Shown here piece by piece: positions 1 to 8,023 of a stretch of DNA of 64,000 nt (positions are counted from its first letter, which is position 1; every line of letters starts with the position of its first letter). The DNA is taken from the NCBI GenBank assembly GCA_030949325.1, contig JAUZSQ010000110.1:1-64000 (forward strand), given 5' to 3'. Source of the stretch: Sulfurovum sp. (GTDB taxonomy: Bacteria; Campylobacterota; Campylobacteria; Campylobacterales; Sulfurovaceae). Made by a program: the position numbers and the translations under genes. The notes below the pieces were generated by a model. The model saw nothing but the letters and a program-made list of their open reading frames with translations, was not told the DNA's origin and ran no database searches.

Positions 1-23
1 CCCCTAAATAACCCCACCAACCC
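1..23 (+). repeat. Left terminal inverted repeat of the IS66 copy
   Basis: Begins CCCCTAAATAACCCCACCAA. It is the inverted partner of 1799-1821, with two adjacent mismatches at positions 5-6. Confidence 0.75.
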
Positions 24-124
24 AATATTAAGCAAACTACTACATAGTTAAAAGCAGTAAAAACATCACATAAAAAAGTGATTTACTAACCAAGTATAGT
101 AGTAGTTTTAGCTATCATACCACT

Positions 125-1798
125 ATGAAAATAGAACTTATTAATATAGAAAAACTACAAGAAACCATTATAAATCAAGCCCAAGAGAATAGTACTCAAG
201 AAAAAAGAATACAAATCCAACAAATTGAAATAAATTACCTAAAAGAAAAGATAGATTACCTCATACGCCAACAATTTACCTCCAAAAGTGAAAAACTAAA
301 CTCTACTCAGCCAAGTCTATTTGAAGACAATGCAGAGAGTATCGAAGTAGTAGAAGATGAAGAGATTGAAATAACATTTAAACGCAAGAAAGGTGGAAGA
401 ACTTCACCACCTAAGGAGTTACCAAGAGTGCGAGTAGAACACGATATAGGTGATGAAGAGAAAGTGTGTAGTTGTGGTGACACAATGCATAGAGTAAAAG
501 AGATAATATCAGAACAATACGATATCGTACCTGCAAAGTTCCAAGTCATAGAAAATGTTCGGTTCGTATATGGCTGTAGATGTGGAGAAAAACCAGTGAC
601 CACAGCATTAGCCCCATTCATACTCCCAAAGACACAAGTAACTGCTTCATTCTTAGCAACTATTGCCGTACAAAAATTTGAAGATGCATTGCCACTGTAT
701 AGACAAGCCAAAATATTTAAAAAATAGATTTGGGGTTCCATTTAGTGATACTACACTCTCCAATTGGATGATAAAAGCTTCTGAGAAACTCAAACCTTTT
801 AAGCAGAGACTTAAAGAGAGACTCTTAGAGAATGAATATATACAAGCAGATGAGACTACACTACAAGTGGTGAATGCACACAAAAGCAAAGCAACGAAGA
901 AATCCTATATATGGCTAGGTGTAGGACAATACCTTCGCCAAAATGAAAATGAGCATATTTTGCAAAGTTCAAACCCCGTAAATAGGAGGGCTAGAGAAGA
1001 AGAAAATAGCTATTTTTAGTAAAAATACAAATTGGCTAAGGTATTGGTAGGAATGGATAAATATAAAGTAGTCTATATGCACTATGCCAACAATAGAAGT
1101 AGCCGTAGTAGCCTCTGAACTCTTTAAAGGTTTTAATGGGTATCTCCAAACAGATGGATATGCTGGATATAATGCTACAGTCCAAACAAATGATATGACA
1201 CATTTAGCGTGTTGAGCCACGCGAGGAGAAAGTTTGCAGATATAGTCAAATCAGGAGTCAGTGACCTAGAAAGTAAGCGTTATGCACAAGAAGCCATAAT
1301 ACTTATACAAAAACTCTATAAAATAGAAAAGAGAAATCAAAGATGACCCCTGATAAAAAACTACTCATCAGAAAAGAGAAATCTCAAGCTATCATCAACA
1401 CCATAAGAGAATGGATTAACACAAAGTTCTATAAAGCACAAGAACTTGCTGGGGCTATTGCTAAAGCATTTGTGTATCTTAATAATCAATTTGCTAAGTT
1501 AGAAGTCTATCTCACCGATGGCAGACTCAATATAGATAACAATGAGAGCAGAGAACCATATAAGACCTATGGTACTTGGTAGGAAGAATTGGTTATTTGC
1601 TACATCTGTTAAAGGTGCTGAGGCTATTGCTACTTGGTATACTATTATTGAAACTGCAAAAAGGCGAATGGATTGGAACCATATCACTATTTGAAGTATC
1701 TTATGACTGAGTTTCCTTATTACCAAAGGGATGGTAGAGATATTGAAGCGTTGTTACCTTGGAATGTAAGTGATGATGGGGTAGTTAGGATTTCTTAG
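125..1798 (+). pseudogene. IS66-family transposase (TnpC type), broken
   Basis: The first part (125-727) has the N-terminal coiled coil and the zinc-binding CSCGDTM...GCRCG segment of IS66 transposases. The frame then shifts at the A-run near 720. The DDE core follows (FGVPFSDTTLSNW, then YIQADETTLQV) up to a MITE insertion at 927. After the MITE the core resumes (DKYKVVYMHYANNRSS, GYLQTDGYAGYN). It is hit by another shift near 1100 and by a substitution plus a one-base loss near 1213 that destroys the expected CWAHARRKF motif. The C terminus ends LPWN...RIS at 1798, typical of the family. Several independent lesions, not one, make this real decay rather than base-calling error. Confidence 0.85.
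927..1046 (+). mobile_element. 120-bp MITE, copy A (inside the IS66 transposase)
   Basis: Starts CAATACCTTCGCCAAAATG and ends TTGGCTAAGGTATTG, a 15-bp terminal inverted repeat with one mismatch. It is flanked by a perfect 6-bp duplication GTAGGA (921-926 and 1047-1052). It matches copies at 26713-26833 and 39435-39554 along its whole length. It has no coding capacity, so it must be moved in trans. Confidence 0.85.
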
Positions 1799-1821
1799 GG
1801 GTTGGTGGGGTTATTATGGGG
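1799..1821 (-). repeat. Right terminal inverted repeat of the IS66 copy
   Basis: Core GGGTTGGTGGGGTTATT at 1799-1815 is the perfect inverse of 7-23. The next small gene's ATG (1816) lies inside this repeat. Confidence 0.75.
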
Positions 1822-2091
1822 GTTACAATAAAAGTACTTGGATTGCCTATTATCTTTTCTCCTGTATCTGATAAAATAACAGAACTATGTGTTTTTGATA
1901 AAAATACAAAACTTGATGATTTAAAGCAAGTTGCAATTTGTATTTTAAATGAACACTATGCTGAGATTGATTTTTTAGAAAAAGAGTCAGAAAAGAACAA
2001 TACTAAAGCCCCAACACAAGAGAAAAATATACAATTTATTTATGATAATTATCATGATGTAGCTGAGTTTAAACGATTGATAAATGAATAA
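1816..2091 (+). CDS. Small hypothetical protein, possibly an N-terminally truncated remnant
   Basis: 91 residues, acidic, no membrane segment and no family I recognise. The first ATG falls within the terminal repeat of the IS66 element and has no ribosome binding site of its own. The IS may therefore have replaced the original 5' end, with the residues near 'MGVTIK' being chance coding by the repeat. It ends 25 bases before the MoxR ATPase start at 2117, so it may once have been the first gene of that operon. An intact gene with a start elsewhere cannot be excluded. Confidence 0.4.
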   Translation: MGVTIKVLGLPIIFSPVSDKITELCVFDKNTKLDDLKQVAICILNEHYAEIDFLEKESEKNNTKAPTQEKNIQFIYDNYHDVAEFKRLINE

Positions 2092-2116
2092 TATAAAGCA
2101 AAATAAAGGAAAAATG

Positions 2117-3089
2117 ATGTCAGAAAATGAAGAAATAGTAAAAGAAGATTGGTGGATTTATGAGGGAAAAGATGAATTAGCAAAGAGAAAAAAAAAGTTA
2201 GAGGACTTAGCGAAACCTAATTGGAGAGATAAAAAACAGCCTAACTATACTGCTCAAACTTTTATAGTCAATAAAGAGATAATAGAAGCTGTGAATGCAT
2301 CTATATATTTACGCCGTCCTCTTTTGGTAACAGGAAAGCCTGGTACAGGCAAATCTACATTGGCAAAGGCTATTGCTCAAAATCTTGACTTAGGGGAAGT
2401 ATTACCTTGGCATATTAGCTCTAAGAGTGTTTTATCAGATGGACTCTATTCTTATGATGCATTGGCAAGGCTTCAAAATATTCAGATAAAAAAAAGACGG
2501 AGAGAATAAAGAGCTAGATACAAGCATCAAAAACTATCTCAAAATCAATGCTCTAGGTACAGCTTTTTTATCAGAAGAGAGACGGGTTGTACTCATAGAT
2601 GAATTAGACAAAAGTGATAGAGATTTACCGAATGATTTACTACATATCTTTGAAGACCAAGAGTTTGATATAGAGGAACTAAAGCGTCTACAGTCAAAAT
2701 CAGTTGAAGGTATTAAAGATATGGAGAATAAATCACATACTATCACCGCTGGAAAAGTTGCTGTAAATAAGGATTTTCCTATTATTATCATGACGAGCAA
2801 TGATGAGCAAGAATTTTCATCAGCCTTTTTACGAAGATGCATTTGTATTGAGCTTAAAATGCCAGATAGTGACCAAGAAAAAATAGATATATTGACCAAG
2901 ATGGTAGAGTCTCATTTTCCAACAGAAAAAGGAAATAGCCAAATAAAAATGACAATAGAAAAATTTGTAGCACTCAACAAAGCATCTCTACGCTCTAATG
3001 ATCAGTTGCTTAATGCTATATATATGGTATTAAAATCAACAGCCAAATATGATGACTTTTCTACTTCTGTATTGTCAGCGATAGAGTAG
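2117..3089 (+). CDS. MoxR-like AAA+ ATPase (one-base frameshift)
   Basis: ATP-driven remodelling ATPase of the MoxR group. Walker A GKPGTGKST is near residue 71, Walker B VVLIDELDKSD near residue 157, sensor 1 IIMTSNDEQEFSSAFLRR after it, and a C-terminal helical lid ends the protein. The frame breaks in a run of eight A (2488-2495); with seven A the two halves join into a 323-residue protein, normal for the family. The start is ATG 2117, six bases after AAAGGA. The next gene begins ten bases after the stop and carries a vWA domain, the usual MoxR partner. MoxR proteins typically act as chaperones or activators for a co-encoded vWA protein; that role here is inferred. Whether the extra A is an error or a phase-variable tract cannot be settled from one sequence. 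Confidence 0.85.
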
Positions 3090-3098
3090 GACAAAAGG

Positions 3099-5303
3099 AT
3101 GAAAGAGCTTGTAGCATTTATATCTACACATCAAAAAGAGAGTGATGCAACACAAATAGCAGAAGTGCTATGGCTTTCTCAATTTTTGAATGCTTCAAAA
3201 GATGTAAAGGTAGAAGATCCTAAGCCGTCTAAACAAGCAGTACCTCAAAATAAAACGAGTAATCTAGCAAGAGATGTAAGTCACAAGGTGAGTATTTCTT
3301 CTGCTCAATATGAGGTAGAAGAGACGCATAATCATAGTTTGGAACAGCAAGAAAATAGTAACTCTTTTTATGCTTCAAATATAGAGAGGAAAGCGAACTT
3401 TCCAAATATAAACGAGCAGTTCTCTTTGCTTAAATTAAAACAAAAAAGAGTATCCACAAAAGAAATAGATGAAAATAAATCGGCAGATTACATAGCTTCT
3501 ACAGGTATATTTAATCCTATATTTAGAGAAGAGAAGTTTTATGATGCATACTTTGATTTAAATATCATTATAGATACCCATGAGTCTATGTTTTTATGGA
3601 CAGAAGCCATAACACATTTTAAAAAAAGTTTGCAGTTTTCAAAGTACCTCAATAAAATTCATATTTTTGAATGTGACAGTAGTCAAAATGAAATAGTATT
3701 TAAAAATCAAAAAACAGGCACTAAGTTCACAACTGAAACGGCTATATTTAAACAAAAAGAGTGTTTTACTCTATTTTTTACAGATGTCACAGGAAGCGTA
3801 TGGCAAAACAATAAGATGTTTATGTTGTTAAATGGGTGGTCAAAAGCATCATTTACAGCTATTGTCTCTATGTTGCCTAAACATATGTGGCAAAGAACGG
3901 CACTAAGAGATGGAGAGAGTAGATTTCTGAAAATGGGACGTTTCCCACCTACAAACAAAAACCTACATTCAGAATATGCTTTTATAGAAAATTCATTTGC
4001 TAAAGACAATCTAAAAATACCTATTATCCCTTATGATAATCATGCTTTTTCTTATCTGTGTAAAGTCCTTACCACAAGTAAAGGCTCTCTTATTGAGACA
4101 AAAATATTTGAAGATTTAGAGCTTATCCCTATTGAAAAAGATAAAGATAAATTAGATGCCAAAAGTAGAGTCAAACGATTCTTTAATTCTGCTTCATCAA
4201 AGAGCCGTGAACTTGCTATTTATGCATCTATACTACCACTCAATAAAGAGATTATAAATGAAGTAATAAAAGTTAAATCACTAGGTCAAGATATGGATGC
4301 CTTTGCAGAGTTTTACTTTGGTTCTTTGCTTGATAGAGAGAGAAAAGTAACGCTAGGAGAGTATGACTTTTATGCAGGGTTAAGGAAAGCACTTTGGCAA
4401 TATATCTCAATAGATGTAGCAAAAGAGCTTTATTTGGCTATAGCCAATATCTTGACAAACAGTCTAGGTATTAGAGCCAATATTGTAGCTTTTCTTTTTG
4501 GAAAAGAGTCAAATACAAGAGCTAACTTTGATGAAAAAGAAAAAGCCCTTATAGATTTGGTATTAGAAGTTTTAGGCGATAAAGGTAAATTTTATAGAGA
4601 TGAAATACAACGCATAAAAGATAAATCTAACACTATTTACTTAAAAACCAACACCTACAAAATGGGTTCAAACGATGGTGATGGTGATGAAAAACCAGTG
4701 CATAAAATCACCTTTGATTATGACTTTGAAATAGCCAAAACCCCAGTGACTTTTGAAGAGTATGATTTATATTGTGAAAAAGAAACTATAAAAAAACCAA
4801 GTGATAGAGGTTGGGGTAGGGCTAAACGACCTGTTATCAATATTTCATGGCATGATGCTGTGGCTTATTGTGCATGGTTAAGTCACAAAACCAATGAAAC
4901 TTATAGGCTACCCACAGAAGCAGAGTGGGAGTACGCTTGTAGGGCAGGAACAACTACTACATGGAGTTTTGGCGATGATGAGACTCTTTTGGGTGATTAT
5001 GCATGGTATAGTAAAAATTCAGATAATAAAACCCATGAAGTAGGAACAAAAAAGTTAAACCCTTGGGGGCTACATGATATGCACGGAAATGTATGGGAGT
5101 GGTGTCAAGATGATTGGATAAATAGTTATGAGAAGACCCCTAAAGATGGAACTGCTTATGAAGATAAAAGCTCAGGTAGTAAAGTCCTTCGTGGCGGTTC
5201 GTGGTACCCTAGTTCCATTAGGACTCGCTCGGCTGATCGTATCAATAGGAATCCTTCTAATAGTAATTTTGTGGGGTTTCGTCTCCTCAGAACTTTACCT
5301 TAG
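3099..5303 (+). CDS. vWA-like + FGE/sulfatase-modifying-factor domain protein with DGR-type variable C terminus
   Basis: 734 residues. Residues 1-120 are a low-complexity, helix-rich segment. A vWA-like region starts near 150 (LNIIIDTHESM resembles a degenerate MIDAS strand) and runs to about 330. A helical middle follows. From about 515 to the end is an FGE-sulfatase (C-type-lectin-like) fold: TYKMGS, AKTPVTFEEYDLYC, RPVINISWHDAVAYCAWLS, RLPTEAEWEYACRAG, GLHDMHGNVWEW, VLRGGSW, VGFRLLR. ATG 3099 has AAAGGA just upstream. It is coupled to the MoxR ATPase (gap of nine bases). Proteins of this architecture are known in MoxR/vWA conflict systems whose FGE tips are diversified by retroelements. 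The last 40 codons match that pattern when compared with the gene at 6134. The enzymatic FGE role is unlikely; ligand display is the better guess. Confidence 0.85.
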   Translation: MKELVAFISTHQKESDATQIAEVLWLSQFLNASKDVKVEDPKPSKQAVPQNKTSNLARDVSHKVSISSAQYEVEETHNHSLEQQENSNSFYASNIERKANFPNINEQFSLLKLKQKRVSTKEIDENKSADYIASTGIFNPIFREEKFYDAYFDLNIIIDTHESMFLWTEAITHFKKSLQFSKYLNKIHIFECDSSQNEIVFKNQKTGTKFTTETAIFKQKECFTLFFTDVTGSVWQNNKMFMLLNGWSKASFTAIVSMLPKHMWQRTALRDGESRFLKMGRFPPTNKNLHSEYAFIENSFAKDNLKIPIIPYDNHAFSYLCKVLTTSKGSLIETKIFEDLELIPIEKDKDKLDAKSRVKRFFNSASSKSRELAIYASILPLNKEIINEVIKVKSLGQDMDAFAEFYFGSLLDRERKVTLGEYDFYAGLRKALWQYISIDVAKELYLAIANILTNSLGIRANIVAFLFGKESNTRANFDEKEKALIDLVLEVLGDKGKFYRDEIQRIKDKSNTIYLKTNTYKMGSNDGDGDEKPVHKITFDYDFEIAKTPVTFEEYDLYCEKETIKKPSDRGWGRAKRPVINISWHDAVAYCAWLSHKTNETYRLPTEAEWEYACRAGTTTTWSFGDDETLLGDYAWYSKNSDNKTHEVGTKKLNPWGLHDMHGNVWEWCQDDWINSYEKTPKDGTAYEDKSSGSKVLRGGSWYPSSIRTRSADRINRNPSNSNFVGFRLLRTLP

Positions 5304-5345
5304 TTTTTGGGCGTTTTTTACCTTTGGATTTTTTGCTCTTGAAAT
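5178..5345 (+). repeat. Variable-region-like repeat 1 (3' end of vWA-FGE gene plus flank)
   Basis: Shares near-identical sequence with 6713-6885, from AGTAAAGTCCTTCGTGGCGG through the stop codon and about 45 bases beyond. The differences are concentrated in the codons between GGSW and VGFRLL, and they fall on first and second codon positions. The conserved 3' part (GTGGGGTTTCGTCTCCTCAG onward) would correspond to the homing-initiation segment of a DGR. Confidence 0.7.
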
Positions 5346-5347
5346 TT

Positions 5348-5375
5348 GCGTAGGTCGGGGTGTCCTCTCCCCGAC
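5348..5375 (+). repeat. REP hairpin 1
   Basis: GTAG at 5350-5353, then stem GTCGGGG 5354-5360 and CCCCGAC 5369-5375 with loop TGTCCTCT. Confidence 0.8.
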
Positions 5376-5470
5376 AATGGTTTGCACAAAATAAAAATCT
5401 AACATAACAAAACCACATTTTCATGAAAATATTGATTGGATGTAAAATATTTATTGCATATTGGATATGT

Positions 5471-5497
5471 GTCGGGGAGAGGACACCCCGACCTACG
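5471..5497 (-). repeat. REP hairpin 2 (inverted)
   Basis: Reverse complement of REP 1, ending CCGACCTACG, so the GTAG foot is on the minus strand. It lies just before the RAYT start. Confidence 0.8.
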
Positions 5498-5518
5498 GAT
5501 TTTATGATACAATATCTG

Positions 5519-5983
5519 ATGAAATATAGACGGATATTTGCCGATGGCTATAGTTATTATTTGACCCTTGTGACACAAGGACGTAAACCCATATTGATTG
5601 ATAATATTGATTTGCTTCGTTATGCTTTTAGATTGAGTAAAGATAAGTATGACTATAGCATAGATGCCATCGTCATCTTACCTGAGCATATACACATGAT
5701 AATCACACCTAAGAGAGCAGAAGAGTATCCTAAAATCATTTCTGCGGTGAAAAGAAGTTTTGTTTATGGTTTGGACAAAGCATTAAAAGATGAAGCCAAA
5801 ATAGAAATATCTGCTTCCAAATACAAAAGAAGCCACGCAGGTATATGGCAAGAACGCTTTTATGAACACACGATAAGAGATGAAAAAGATTGGTTAGAAA
5901 AGATGGAGTACATCAAAAATAACCCAGTAAAACATGGCTATGTAGAAGAGGTAAAAGAGTGGAAATATTCATCATTTGCGTAG
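5519..5983 (+). CDS. REP-associated tyrosine transposase (RAYT, IS200/IS605-like Y1 family)
   Basis: About 154 residues from ATG 5519 (MKYRRIFADGYSYYLTL). An in-frame ATG also exists at 5504, and the open frame extends upstream through REP 2, which is unlikely to be coding. The HUH metal motif is seen as LPEHIHMIITP, and the C-terminal catalytic-tyrosine helix as MEYIKNNPVKHGY followed by WKYSS. These are the standard RAYT landmarks. The stop codon TAG is formed by the GTAG foot of REP 3, so gene and hairpin are physically fused. RAYTs cut and join single-stranded REP DNA. The gene appears intact and could act on the other GTAG-footed hairpins in this window. Confidence 0.9.
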   Translation: MKYRRIFADGYSYYLTLVTQGRKPILIDNIDLLRYAFRLSKDKYDYSIDAIVILPEHIHMIITPKRAEEYPKIISAVKRSFVYGLDKALKDEAKIEISASKYKRSHAGIWQERFYEHTIRDEKDWLEKMEYIKNNPVKHGYVEEVKEWKYSSFA

Positions 5984-6005
5984 GTCGGGGTGTCCTCTCC
6001 CCGAC
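5978..6005 (+). repeat. REP hairpin 3 (overlaps the RAYT stop codon)
   Basis: Identical to REP 1 across GTAG, stem and loop. The RAYT stop TAG is 5981-5983. Confidence 0.8.
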
Positions 6006-6095
6006 ACATATCCAATATGCAATAAATATTTTTTATTTTATGGGTATTTTTTGTACAACTATGATTATATCAAATATGTATGTAATCAAATCATT

Positions 6096-6122
6096 GTCGG
6101 GGAGAGGACACCCCGACCTACA
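6096..6122 (-). repeat. REP hairpin 4 (inverted)
   Basis: Inverted copy matching REP 2. It closes the unit just upstream of the ribosome binding site of the second FGE gene. Confidence 0.8.
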
Positions 6123-6133
6123 TAAGGAAACAA

Positions 6134-6840
6134 ATGACCAAATTTATAGAACCTAAAATGGTACGCATCATCCACCAAAAACCTGAAAAATCGATGACTA
6201 TAGAGATGGTGCATCTGCCTAAAGGTTCATTTACGATGGGTGAGGGTAGTAATAGAAAAGAAGTTTATCTTAACTATGAATTTGAAATAGGTAAATATCC
6301 AGTGACTTTTGATGAATATGATATATATTGTGAAGATGAGAAGATAGATAAACCAAGTGATGAAGGTTGGGGAAGAGGAAAACGACCTGTTATTAATGTA
6401 AGTTGGCATGATGCTGTAGCTTTTTGTAAGTGGTTGAGTAAAAAAACAAACGATACCTATAAACTACCCACAGAAAAAGAGTGGGAATACGCTTGTAGAG
6501 CAGGAACAGATACAAAGTGGAGTTTTGGAGATGATGAAAAAGCGTTAGGTAAATATGCTTGGTACAGTAAAAATTCTTATGACTTAGGAAAAAAGGATAA
6601 AGACTATGGCACACATAGAGTAAGCGAAAAATTACCTAACGATTGGGGTCTTTTTGATATGCATGGAAATGTATGGGAGTGGTATGAAGATTGCTATAAT
6701 AAAGATGAAAAGAGTAAAGTCCTTCGTGGCGGTTCGTGGGTCGATTTACCGATAGGACTCGCTCGGCTGATCGTCTCAGTTGGAGTCCTTCTAATAGTAG
6801 TAATAATGTGGGGTTTCGTCTCCTCAGAACTTTACCTTAG
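6134..6840 (+). CDS. FGE/sulfatase-modifying-factor domain protein, second DGR-type target (frameshift in the variable tip)
   Basis: A stand-alone FGE fold of about 235 residues once one missing base near 6746-6760 is restored. It has GSFTMGEGSN, GKYPVTFDEYDIYC, RPVINVSWHDAVAFCKWLS, KLPTEKEWEYACRAG, GLFDMHGNVWEW, VLRGGSW and then the shift. After restoration the tail reads RTRSADR...NNVGFRLLRTLP, as in the vWA-FGE gene. Unrepaired, the frame runs on to 6949 through a hydrophobic nonsense tail. The start is ATG 6134, preceded by AAGGA. The body is clearly diverged from the first FGE domain, but the DNA of the last 125 bases plus 3' flank is almost identical. The shift may be an error or a retrohoming product. 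Confidence 0.8.
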
Positions 6841-6885
6841 TTTTTGGGCGTTTTTTACCTTTGGGATTTTTGCTCTTGAGATTTT
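6713..6885 (+). repeat. Variable-region-like repeat 2 (3' end of second FGE gene plus flank)
   Basis: Partner of 5178-5345. Aligned with one gap, codons differ as TAC/GTC, CCT/GAT, TCC/ACC, ATT/GAT, ATC/CTC, AAT/AGT, AGG/TGG, AAT/AGT. All fit changes from an adenine-rich template. The block RTRSADR is unchanged. Confidence 0.7.
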
Positions 6886-6943
6886 GAGAAGCCTCGCAGA
6901 GACGCGACATTTTTTAAAATACCTCAAATTTAAACCTATTTCG

Positions 6944-6949
6944 CTATAA
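6944..6949 (+). promoter_or_regulatory. Probable -10 box (TATAAT) of rpsB-tsf
   Basis: TATAAT in CGCTATAATCACGTTCC. No clear -35, as usual in Campylobacterota. It predicts a leader of roughly 195 bases before rpsB. The same TAwAATC-n-CGTTCC pattern occurs before rpsP (55424). Confidence 0.55.
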
Positions 6950-6955
6950 TCACGT

Positions 6956-7152
6956 TCCTTATTCTAGCGATAGAATTTGGAAATACTCATGTAGTTATTC
7001 CTTGAACGGTTGCACAGTTGTGTTGATGGCTACAGTGGACCAAACCTAATGATGGGCTTTATGCCTTTAACCTAGCTTAAGTTATGTTGTGTGGATTGAT
7101 GATAAATCTATACAAGATGGCTTAGGCTATATTTACCCTAAGGAGATTTACT
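6956..7152 (+). promoter_or_regulatory. Long 5' leader of rpsB
   Basis: About 195 bases without a reading frame of note, ending in the strong ribosome binding site AAGGAG (7140-7145). Several short complementary segments exist (for example TTGCACAGTTGTGTTG). S2 autoregulates rpsB-tsf through its leader in other bacteria; the same role here is only inferred from length and position. Confidence 0.4.
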
Positions 7153-8021
7153 ATGGTAGCAATGAAAGACTTACTCGAATGTGGTGTACACTTCGGACAC
7201 CAAACAAGAAGATGGAATCCAAAAATGAAGAAATTTATTTTCGGTTCTAGAAAAAATATTTATATTATTGACCTTCAAAAAACACTTAGATACTTCAAAT
7301 ATACTTACAATGTAGTAAGAGATGCAGCAGCTGAAGGACAAACAGTTCTTTTTGTTGGTACTAAAAAACAAGCCCGTTCAGCAGTGAAAGAACATGCTCA
7401 GAGATGTGGTATGCCTTATGTAGCTACAAGATGGTTAGGTGGAATGCTTACGAACTATCCAACAATGAAAAAATCTATCAGAAAACTCGAAATCATCGAG
7501 CAAATGGAAGAAAACGGTCAACTTGAAATGCTTACGAAAAAGAAGCACTCATGCTTCTAAGAAAAAAAGCAAAACTTTCTTCGTATTTAGAAGGTTTTAG
7601 ACACATGAAAAAATTGCCTGATATGGTCTTTGTAATTGATGCAGTGAAAGAGCATATTGCAGTCAAAGAAGCCAGAAGAATGGGTATGAAAGTGATTGCT
7701 CCACTTGACACGAACTGTGACCCAGATGTGATTGATTACCCAATCCCTGGAAATGATGATGCGATTCGTTCTATCAATCTTTTCTGTAGAGAAATGGCTG
7801 AAGCTATTATCGAAGGTAAAGCACTGTATGCTGAAGCCAATGGCGAGAATGTAGAAGAAGTATCCGCAGGTGAGATAGAAGCAGTGATGGCAGAAGCTGT
7901 AGCTGAAGAAGTAGCTGTACCAGCGACTCCAGCGACTGAAGCTGAAGTAGAAAAGCTTGTAGAAGAAAAAGTAACTCCAGCACTTGAAGCAGAAACGGTT
8001 ACAGAAGCAAAAGGAGAATAA
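7153..8021 (+). CDS. rpsB: 30S ribosomal protein S2 (one-base frameshift)
   Basis: The N-terminal half has [30 protein letters not shown] and [10 protein letters not shown]. The second half, in another frame, continues [29 protein letters not shown] and [10 protein letters not shown]. The halves join if the A-run at 7537-7541 has six bases instead of five, restoring LTKKEALM and a 289-residue protein. S2 is essential, so the gap is almost certainly a sequence error. The C terminus carries an extra 60-residue Glu/Val/Ala-rich tail. Followed by tsf after two bases. Confidence 0.95.
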
Positions 8022-8023
8022 GC

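Larger units (their letters stand above)
1..1821 (+). mobile_element. Degenerate IS66-family insertion sequence, apparently end to end
   Basis: One transposase remnant lies between matching ends. Bases 1-23 and the reverse complement of 1799-1821 agree at 21 of 23 positions, with an uninterrupted 17-bp core (7-23 versus 1799-1815). The coding frame is broken several times and a 120-bp MITE sits inside it, so the copy should be dead. No separate TnpA or TnpB accessory gene is visible. Because the window opens exactly at one terminal repeat, the contig may start at an assembly break in this repeated element. Confidence 0.8.
5348..6122. mobile_element. REPtron: RAYT transposase gene framed by two inverted REP pairs
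   Basis: Four copies of one hairpin (stem GTCGGGG/CCCCGAC, 7 bp, loop 8) frame the RAYT gene: 5348-5375 (forward), 5471-5497 (reverse), 5978-6005 (forward), 6096-6122 (reverse). The forward copies carry the GTAG foot typical of REP sequences directly before the stem. The whole unit lies between the two FGE genes. Confidence 0.8.

Noticed and set aside
6850-6949. Hydrophobic tail of the second FGE protein as a real membrane anchor
   Set aside because: It is the out-of-frame reading of the conserved VR segment and 3' flank; restoring one base gives the same ending as the first FGE protein at 6840.
6950-7152. A tRNA or riboswitch in the rpsB leader
   Set aside because: No cloverleaf and no riboswitch core I recognise could be assembled from it by eye.
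7153-8021. Programmed ribosomal frameshift in rpsB
   Set aside because: No known rpsB recoding; the break is a plain A-run with a one-base loss and no stimulatory structure, like the many other one-base lesions here.
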